A stretch of 5,556 nt of DNA from contig QMUP01000071.1 in the NCBI GenBank assembly GCA_003660635.1, positions 1-5,556 on the forward strand, read 5' to 3'. The DNA comes from Candidatus Wolframiiraptor sp. (GTDB lineage Archaea; Thermoproteota; Nitrososphaeria_A; Caldarchaeales; Wolframiiraptoraceae). Below are positions 1 through 4,824 of this stretch, in pieces (position 1 is the stretch's first letter; each line of letters starts with the position of its first letter). The translations under genes were made by a program, and so were the position numbers. The notes below the pieces were generated by a model. It was not told where the DNA came from. It was given only the letters and a program-made list of their open reading frames with translations, and did not search any database.

Positions 1-914
1 GCCTTGAAGATCGCGTCCATCTTATCTTTCTCCCCCAGATATCCCAGCATCCACGCCATGGAGAGTATGGTCGCGGTGGGGTTGACCTTATTCATGCCCT
101 TGTACTTCGGCGCGCTTCCATGCGCTGGCTCAAACATGGCGTAATCGTCTCCCATGTTCGCCGAGTAAACCATCCCGATGCTCGCGATCAGCGCCGCGGC
201 CTCCTCGCTGACTATGTCCATGAACAGGTTTGATCCCAAGATTATGGATTGATTGAATCTCTGATGATTCTTGAGGAGCTGCTGGGCCATATTATCTATG
301 AAGTATTCTTCCCAAGTTATGCCCGGGAAATCCTTTGAAACTTCCTCCACGGCCTCGACGAATACGCCGTCACATTCCTTCATGATATTCCTCTTCGTGA
401 CCACGATCACCCTACTCCAATCATTCTCCCTCGCGAGTTCAAACGCCTTACGAGCAACCCTCCTCGACTGCCTCTTCGATATCTTCCTGATAGCTATCGC
501 CACATCCGGAGTTATCCTGATATCTATCCCCGTATACAGTCCTTCAGTGGCCTCCCTGACGCAGATGAAGTCAACTGGCCCGAGCCTCCCCTTCAAGCCG
601 CCGATAGTCTTTATCGGCCTAATATTCGCGTAGAGATCAAATACCTGCCTAATGCTTACGGCGACGCTCTTCAGATGCTTGATATCCGGGGGCGTCGTTG
701 TGGGGGCCTTTAAGACCGCGTCAACTTCGTGGAGTACATCCCAAGTTTCCTTCGGGATCAGAGAATCTCCGCCGTGCTTAAGCCACCACTCATAACCCGC
801 ATCAACTGGGATTATCTCCACCTCACTTCCAACGGCTTCCCAAACCTTCAACGCCGCCTCGGCGAGTTCGGGGCCAACGCCATCTCCGCGGATTAACGCC
901 GCCTTCTTTGCCAT
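1..914 (-). CDS. NADP-type isocitrate/isopropylmalate dehydrogenase family enzyme, C-terminus cut by window edge
   Basis: This family oxidises and decarboxylates (2R,3S)-2-hydroxy-3-carboxy acids such as isocitrate, homoisocitrate or 3-isopropylmalate in the cytoplasm. 304 whole codons are visible; about 30-40 C-terminal residues lie beyond position 1. Seen: N-terminal RGDGVGPEL (9-17); substrate arginines R89, R99 (YANIRP) and R120 (VREATEGLY) with Tyr127; Lys174 in TKRNIMK, equivalent to the catalytic Lys of isocitrate dehydrogenase; Asp207 and Asp233 as Mg/Mn ligands; and HGSAPKYKGMNKVNP (265-279). Lys270, Tyr271 and Val277 match the E. coli NADP-binding Lys344, Tyr345 and Val351, whereas NAD enzymes have Asp at the Lys position, so NADP use is inferred. 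Odd points: the usual GDxxSD motif reads MDIVSE, and the isocitrate-binding Ser-x-Asn reads Ser83-x-Ala85. The family is certain, isocitrate itself is not. ATG at 914 is chosen for the SD site; a GTG one codon upstream is possible and an in-frame TGA at 921-923 limits the start. It is divergent from the aldolase-like gene. Confidence 0.9.
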   Translation of the reverse strand, partial: MAKKAALIRGDGVGPELAEAALKVWEAVGSEVEIIPVDAGYEWWLKHGGDSLIPKETWDVLHEVDAVLKAPTTTPPDIKHLKSVAVSIRQVFDLYANIRPIKTIGGLKGRLGPVDFICVREATEGLYTGIDIRITPDVAIAIRKISKRQSRRVARKAFELARENDWSRVIVVTKRNIMKECDGVFVEAVEEVSKDFPGITWEEYFIDNMAQQLLKNHQRFNQSIILGSNLFMDIVSEEAAALIASIGMVYSANMGDDYAMFEPAHGSAPKYKGMNKVNPTATILSMAWMLGYLGEKDKMDAIFK

Positions 915-919
915 CACAC

Positions 920-927
920 ATCACTCC
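920..927 (-). promoter_or_regulatory. Shine-Dalgarno site of the dehydrogenase gene
   Basis: On the minus strand this reads GGAGTGAT, a near-perfect match to the anti-SD sequence at the archaeal 16S rRNA 3' end. The GGAG core ends nine bases before the ATG at 914, which supports that start. It is the only convincing SD in the window. Confidence 0.7.
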
Positions 928-960
928 AACCTAGAAACTGACTCTTTCATCAAGTCCGCG

Positions 961-975
961 AAATATTACTTTAAC
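961..975 (-). promoter_or_regulatory. Putative TATA/BRE promoter of the dehydrogenase gene
   Basis: The minus strand reads GTTAAAGTAATATTT, a purine-containing BRE-like stretch followed by a TATA-like box. Typical archaeal spacing (about 26 bases from the box centre) puts the start of transcription near 939, giving a leader of roughly 20-25 bases that just contains the SD site. This is inferred from composition and spacing only. Confidence 0.45.
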
Positions 976-1002
976 TTCTCGATGCAGCTTACCTCATAGC
1001 AC

Positions 1003-1021
1003 TCACACTTATATCATGTGA
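1003..1021 (+). promoter_or_regulatory. TATA box inside a TCACA-N9-TGTGA inverted repeat, upstream of the aldolase-like gene
   Basis: The sequence TCACA (1003-1007), CTTATATCA (1008-1016), TGTGA (1017-1021) is a perfect 5-base inverted repeat with a TATA-like TTATAT in its spacer. Transcription would start about 26 bases downstream, near 1037-1040, leaving a leader of only 6-9 bases before the ATG at 1046, which fits the lack of an SD. A symmetrical site over the TATA box is where archaeal repressors often bind, so this may be an operator, but 5-base half-sites can arise by chance. Confidence 0.4.
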
Positions 1022-1045
1022 ATGACGAATCTTAAATGATACTAT

Positions 1046-1840
1046 ATGTTGAGAAATAAACTGAGGGAGCTCCTTAAGAAGGATGAACCTACGCTTGGAA
1101 CGCATATCCACACGACATGGCCTGGAATAATCGAAGTCATCGGCAACACCGGAGTCTTCGATTACGTGGAGTTCACCAGCACCTACGCACCATACGATCT
1201 CTTCACCCTAGAAAATATGGCGCGTGCCGCGGATGCGGTTGACTTATCTCTAATGATAAAAGTCGATTTAGAACCAAGGGCATACTTGGCACAGAAAGCG
1301 ATTTCTTCGGGATTTCATGCGATTCTCTTCGCGGATCTTTTCGACGCCGAAGATGCCGAGGAATGTGTTCGCGCTGTTAAAACTGAGCCGAAGGGGGTAA
1401 ATGGGTTTGGTCTCTGGCGGGTCGCCGGATACGTGTTCCTACACGAAGGAAAGCAGATTCCGATAAAGGATTATACGCGATATCTTAACGAGATAGTCAT
1501 CGCGGTGATGATTGAACGAAAGACCGCAGTCGAAAATTTGGAGGAGATCCTCTCAGTCGAGGGAATAGACATGGTTCAATTCGGTCCAGGAGACTACTCG
1601 ATAAGCATAGGTCATCCCGGGGAACTCGCTCACCCCAAGGTTAGAGAAGCTGAGATAAAAGTGATCAAGACCGCCTTAGATTTCGGAGTGAGGCCGAGGA
1701 TTGAATGCGACGTCAAGGACATGAAGCGGTACATAGACTTAGGCGTAAAGGATTTCTGCATAGGCACGGATGTTGAAATCATCTCAAATTGGTGCTTAGA
1801 GGCCGGGAAAGAGGCGAAGAGGCTGTTATTCAAGCGATGA
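1046..1840 (+). CDS. HpcH/HpaI aldolase-family protein with altered active site
   Basis: A 264-residue TIM-barrel protein of the class II pyruvate-aldolase family (HpaI, 2-keto-3-deoxy-L-rhamnonate aldolase, 2-dehydro-3-deoxyglucarate aldolase), which makes or cleaves 2-oxo acids in the cytoplasm. Length is near the family norm (about 260). Seen: opening strand TLGTHIHTTWPGIIEVIG (16-33); YAPYD (47-51), matching the family HAPxD; metal-ligand Glu157 in MIER (HpaI Glu149); metal-ligand Asp183 in GPGDYSISIGHPG (180-192; HpaI Asp175). Odd: HpaI's catalytic His45 is Tyr47, its partner Asp42 is Thr44, and substrate Arg70 is Lys72 (motif IKVDLEP in place of VRPxxN). The metal site is kept but the proton-transfer dyad is lost, so ordinary aldolase activity is doubtful; another lyase or a changed acid/base is possible. 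An in-frame TGA at 1037-1039 makes this ATG the first possible start. The MlrC-like gene follows after 57 bases. Confidence 0.87.
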   Translation: MLRNKLRELLKKDEPTLGTHIHTTWPGIIEVIGNTGVFDYVEFTSTYAPYDLFTLENMARAADAVDLSLMIKVDLEPRAYLAQKAISSGFHAILFADLFDAEDAEECVRAVKTEPKGVNGFGLWRVAGYVFLHEGKQIPIKDYTRYLNEIVIAVMIERKTAVENLEEILSVEGIDMVQFGPGDYSISIGHPGELAHPKVREAEIKVIKTALDFGVRPRIECDVKDMKRYIDLGVKDFCIGTDVEIISNWCLEAGKEAKRLLFKR

Positions 1841-1855
1841 AACGCGGTTCTCCAA

Positions 1856-1871
1856 ATTAAATTCTTTTAAT
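1856..1871 (+). promoter_or_regulatory. AT-rich palindrome and TATA-like box upstream of the MlrC-like gene
   Basis: ATTAAA (1856-1861), four bases, TTTAAT (1866-1871) form a perfect inverted repeat in the 57-base gap between the aldolase-like and MlrC-like genes. TTTTAATC (1865-1872) is a plausible TATA-like box. Usual spacing puts the transcript start at about 1893-1896, almost at the ATG (1898), so a leaderless transcript is plausible. The second gene may therefore have its own promoter as well as read-through from the first. The AT-rich composition makes a chance palindrome quite possible. Confidence 0.35.
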
Positions 1872-1897
1872 CTCCCCTGTAATGGCTTTCTCGAGGA

Positions 1898-3382
1898 ATG
1901 AGGGTAGCAATAGGACAACTTTGGTTTGAAACCGATGGATTCAACCCGCTGAAAACCACTTTAAAAGATTTTGAGGCCATGGGGATATTCTATGGAGATG
2001 AAATTCTAAACAGGTTCAGAGGGATCGGGGAGCTAGGCGGCTTCATAAAGGCCGCTGAGGAAGAAGATGTTGAACTCGCACCCACGATGAGGGCGTGTGC
2101 TTGGCCGGGTGGATATATTGATCGAGAGGCTCATCATTTTCTGAGAAGTCGGTTCTTAGAGGAGCTTCGAAGGGTGGGAAAAATAGACGGCATACTGCTA
2201 TCTCTGCATGGGGCGATGTCGGCTGAAGATGAATACGATGTCGAGGGGGCATTGCTGGAAGACATAAGGAAGGAGTGGGGCTGGGAGATACCGATATCCG
2301 TGGCCTTCGACCATCACGGAAACATCACGAACAGGATAATCAAATGCGTCAACGCGTTAACGGCATATCACACCGAACCCCACGTAGATTTGCTCGAAAC
2401 AGGGTATAAGGCGGCGAAGATACTTTTCGCCACGATTAGGGGGGAGGTCAAACCCGTAATCCGATGGAGGAAGCTCCCGATGATAGCCATGGGCGATTTA
2501 AGGGTTCCAGAAGGCCCGTTGGGGGAATTCTTCAAGAAAGCTGAAGAATATGAGGAAAGGGATGACGTGCTTTCGGTTTCGATCTTCCCTGAAAACCCTT
2601 ATGTGGATTCGCCTGAACTCGGCTGGAGCGTTGTAGCGGTTACGGACGACGACCCGGAGCTAGCTCAGAGAATAGCTGATGAGCTCGCGAGAGGGATCTG
2701 GGAGAAACGCCACGAATTCCTCCCAAGGAAGGAGCCGTCGCCGGCCGAGGCCGTGGAGCTGGCATTGAAGATCGAGGGCGGGCCCGTGGTGTTATCCGAC
2801 TGGTCTGATGCGACCAATTCTGGTGCGCCCGGAGATAGCACGGCGATATTGATAGAGCTCTTGAAGAGACGCGACAAACTGCGTGGAAAAGCTCTGTTGA
2901 CAATAGTTGATCCGGAGGCCGTTGAGGAGTGCGTTAAGGCTGGCGTCGGAAAGACAATCACACTCGAGGTCGGCGGAAAAATAGGGACGATCTGGAACAA
3001 GCCCGTTAAGGTGACCGGCGTGGTTAGGAGGATTGCTGACGGCAAGTTCGTCGTCGAAGGCCCATCCATGAAGGGATTTGTGGGAGACATGGGTCGAACG
3101 GCGGTACTAGAAGTGGGGAACATCAACATAGTCCTCTGCGAGAAGCGTGCTCCAGGCCACGATCCGGCACTTTATAGGAGCGTTGGCCTCGAGCCAAGGG
3201 AAGCGAAGATAGTGGTCGTCAAGTCGCCCATGAGTTTTCGAGCCGCATACGAGCCCTTCGCGAAGAGGATCATAATAGTCCATGGCCCGGGCGCGGCGTC
3301 TCCACACTTAGAGACCTTCGAATACAAGAACTTACGAAGACCCCTCTTCCCACTAGATCCTGATGCTGACTTCAAAATATGA
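1898..3382 (+). CDS. MlrC-like M81-family metallohydrolase
   Basis: A 494-residue homologue of microcystinase C, with the N-terminal DUF1485 domain (about 1-290) and the MlrC C-terminal domain (about 295-480). MlrC cleaves the linear microcystin peptide; most relatives have no proven substrate and probably act on other small amides or peptides. Seen: start MRVAIGQLWFETDGFNPL (family form ETNTFSP); LHGAM (103-107); FDHHGN with Asp138 and His140, and YHTEPHVDLLETG with His162, in the positions of the family's zinc ligands; then LSDWSDATNSGAPGDST (299-315), where most homologues read ADNPGGGAPGD, followed by RSVGLEP, VVVKSPMSFRAAYEP and a closing RPLFPLD. No signal peptide or membrane segment is seen, so it is cytoplasmic. 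ATG 1898 is fixed by the family-typical opening and an in-frame TAA at 1880-1882. The GAGG just before it lies too close to act as an SD. The family is firm; the substrate is unknown. Confidence 0.9.
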   Translation: MRVAIGQLWFETDGFNPLKTTLKDFEAMGIFYGDEILNRFRGIGELGGFIKAAEEEDVELAPTMRACAWPGGYIDREAHHFLRSRFLEELRRVGKIDGILLSLHGAMSAEDEYDVEGALLEDIRKEWGWEIPISVAFDHHGNITNRIIKCVNALTAYHTEPHVDLLETGYKAAKILFATIRGEVKPVIRWRKLPMIAMGDLRVPEGPLGEFFKKAEEYEERDDVLSVSIFPENPYVDSPELGWSVVAVTDDDPELAQRIADELARGIWEKRHEFLPRKEPSPAEAVELALKIEGGPVVLSDWSDATNSGAPGDSTAILIELLKRRDKLRGKALLTIVDPEAVEECVKAGVGKTITLEVGGKIGTIWNKPVKVTGVVRRIADGKFVVEGPSMKGFVGDMGRTAVLEVGNINIVLCEKRAPGHDPALYRSVGLEPREAKIVVVKSPMSFRAAYEPFAKRIIIVHGPGAASPHLETFEYKNLRRPLFPLDPDADFKI

Positions 3383-3402
3383 TGAGGTTACGGTGTGTTT
3401 TG
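3383..3402. other. 20-base gap between convergent genes, possible terminator zone
   Basis: The stops of the MlrC-like gene (plus strand) and the synthase gene (minus strand) face each other across 20 bases. The plus strand ends in GTGTGTTTTGTT, a weak T-rich run that could end plus-strand transcription in the archaeal manner. No hairpin is visible. Minus-strand transcripts would meet only a short TTTT inside the 3' end of the MlrC-like gene, so overlapping 3' ends are likely. Confidence 0.3.
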
Positions 3403-4716
3403 TTAAGTCTCGAATCCAGCTCTTCTCGCGAGGAGCTTGAATTCCTGTTCTCCTATCGGGTATCTCCGATCTCTGGTCGAGAATTCGTAGGATATTAGCT
3501 CAATCAGGTTCATGAGTCTCGGATCGTTGTCATCAACCTTTCTCCCGAGAACCTCCTCTAGCTTAAGCTTTATCCCATGCTTTCCCGACCTCCTGCCTAT
3601 CACTATTGATCTCTTCTGGCCGACGAGCTCCGGCGGGAATGTCTCATAGGTTAATGGGAGCTTCGAGATCCCATGTAGATGTATGCCTGATTCGTGGGCG
3701 AATGCGGCGTCTCCGACTATGGCCTTGTTTACGGGGAGATGATAACCAAGAGAGGACGCGATATAGAGCGCAAGCTGTCTCAAGGGCTTGAGGTTCCACT
3801 TCCTCAAATCATAATGCATGTAGCAATTCATGATGATCTTCTCGGTCTCGGCGTTTCCAGCTCTATCACCTAATCCGAGGAAGGTCGTGCTCACATAGAC
3901 CTTGTCATAGAGCCCGTCCGCGGCGCGTATCGTGGCCATCGTGTTCTCGACGGCGTTTCCAAGGTCATCGTGGGCGTGGATCTCAATATATGGGATCTTC
4001 GTCTCCCTTTTTATCCTCTTAACCTTCTCCGGAATCCCCCTTGGAAGAGGGGCCCTAGAATCCGAGAGCCCGCATCCGATCGTATCGCAGATCCTATAGA
4101 CCTCCGCCCCGGCTTCCGCAACAGCGTTGATGAAAGCTTTCTCGAATTCCCAATCCGCCCTCGTGCTATCCTCGCCATGAACGAAGACCCTCATCCCGTG
4201 ATCCACCGCATAGGACACGGCATCCACGACTCTGTCGACTAGGTCCTCAAGGTTCATCGAGGGCCACTTGGAAAAGTGAATATATGAGACGGGATGTGAA
4301 ATCCCAACTTGTTTGAAATCGAGTCTAATCGCCTCATCTATATCCCTCTTATCCGCCCTGCACCAAGCCGCGAGCATCTCTCCCAGCCCGTGATCCTGCA
4401 TAAGCTTAATCGACTCCTTATCGGACTTCGCGTAGATCAGGGTCTCAAGCCTCTCAACGCCGATATCCCTAAGCATCAACGCTATCTTGAGGTATTCCTC
4501 GGGCCTCGGGGTCAATAACCCCGCCATCTGCAATCCCTCTCGAAGGGTGCAGTCATCGACTATTACATCGACATTCAAGGGCAACGGCTTGTAAACCAGC
4601 CTCTTTAACTCCTCCCATTTCTCCAGGTTAAAGCCATCATAGGGGAAGAGTTTCATGATCTTTTCCAGATATTCCCTCCTCGCCTTCTCGAGAGCCGCGA
4701 AATCGACGCTTCCCAT
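3403..4716 (-). CDS. Homocitrate/isopropylmalate/Re-citrate synthase-family condensing enzyme
   Basis: A 437-residue HMGL-like TIM-barrel enzyme of the family that condenses an acyl-CoA (usually acetyl-CoA) with a 2-oxo acid. Seen: DDCTLREGLQ (54-63), with Arg59 and Glu60 as in homocitrate synthases (LREGEQ; isopropylmalate synthases have LRDG); GEDSTRAD (181-188), again homocitrate-synthase-like; the metal motif HAHDDLGNAVEN (247-258) with His247 and His249; GLGDRAGNAETE (281-292); AFAHESGIHLHGI (338-350); and VIGRRSGKHG (372-381). Odd: about 45 charged, probably helical residues precede the barrel motif, which usually begins near residue 10. The C-terminal regulatory LeuA dimer domain is absent, so leucine-type feedback is unlikely. 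Candidates are homocitrate synthase, Re-citrate synthase, (R)-citramalate synthase or an unknown oxo-acid elongase; the sequence does not decide. ATG 4716 is the only usual start codon before an in-frame TAA at 4753-4755. The LarA-like gene lies 108 bases upstream on the same strand. Confidence 0.88.
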   Translation of the reverse strand: MGSVDFAALEKARREYLEKIMKLFPYDGFNLEKWEELKRLVYKPLPLNVDVIVDDCTLREGLQMAGLLTPRPEEYLKIALMLRDIGVERLETLIYAKSDKESIKLMQDHGLGEMLAAWCRADKRDIDEAIRLDFKQVGISHPVSYIHFSKWPSMNLEDLVDRVVDAVSYAVDHGMRVFVHGEDSTRADWEFEKAFINAVAEAGAEVYRICDTIGCGLSDSRAPLPRGIPEKVKRIKRETKIPYIEIHAHDDLGNAVENTMATIRAADGLYDKVYVSTTFLGLGDRAGNAETEKIIMNCYMHYDLRKWNLKPLRQLALYIASSLGYHLPVNKAIVGDAAFAHESGIHLHGISKLPLTYETFPPELVGQKRSIVIGRRSGKHGIKLKLEEVLGRKVDDNDPRLMNLIELISYEFSTRDRRYPIGEQEFKLLARRAGFET

Positions 4717-4739
4717 CTTGCTCGTTACACATTTTTGTC

Positions 4740-4757
4740 GTTTATTAACATTTTAAC
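4740..4757 (-). promoter_or_regulatory. Putative TATA-like promoter of the synthase gene
   Basis: The minus strand reads GTTAAAATGTTAATAAAC, which contains TTAAAA and TTAATAAA boxes. Usual archaeal spacing puts the start of transcription between about 4727 and 4718, only 2-11 bases before the ATG at 4716. No SD precedes that ATG, so a leaderless or nearly leaderless transcript is inferred. This suggests the synthase has its own promoter despite following the LarA-like gene on the same strand. Confidence 0.45.
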
Positions 4758-4792
4758 GAAATCAGTAGTTTCTCAGCGGCTTCCCGCACTTG

Positions 4793-4814
4793 ATACGGCA
4801 ATCATTTTCCGTAT
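4793..4814. repeat. Inverted repeat ATACGG-N10-CCGTAT
   Basis: A perfect 6-base inverted repeat (4793-4798 and 4809-4814) lies 10 bases past the stop codon of the LarA-like gene and upstream of the synthase promoter. It could be a regulator site or a small hairpin. No T-run follows on the minus-strand transcript, so it is not a classic terminator. It may be chance. Confidence 0.3.
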
Positions 4815-4824
4815 AGGAATCCAA

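Noticed and set aside
271..633. Open plus-strand frame of 120 codons
   Set aside because: It lies wholly antisense to the dehydrogenase gene, whose minus-strand frame carries clear family motifs across the same stretch. The plus-strand product has no recognisable motif.
1892..1897. CGAGGA as the SD of the MlrC-like gene
   Set aside because: The GAGG core ends one base before the ATG, too close for ribosome pairing. No later in-frame start would keep the conserved N-terminus, so leaderless initiation fits better.
2640..3375. Several overlapping minus-strand open frames under the MlrC-like gene
   Set aside because: The plus-strand frame holds conserved MlrC C-terminal motifs throughout. The antisense products are Ser/Pro/Arg-rich with no family signature, typical shadows.
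3606..4518. Plus-strand open frames inside the synthase gene
   Set aside because: They are antisense to conserved barrel motifs of the synthase and have no promoter or SD signal of their own.
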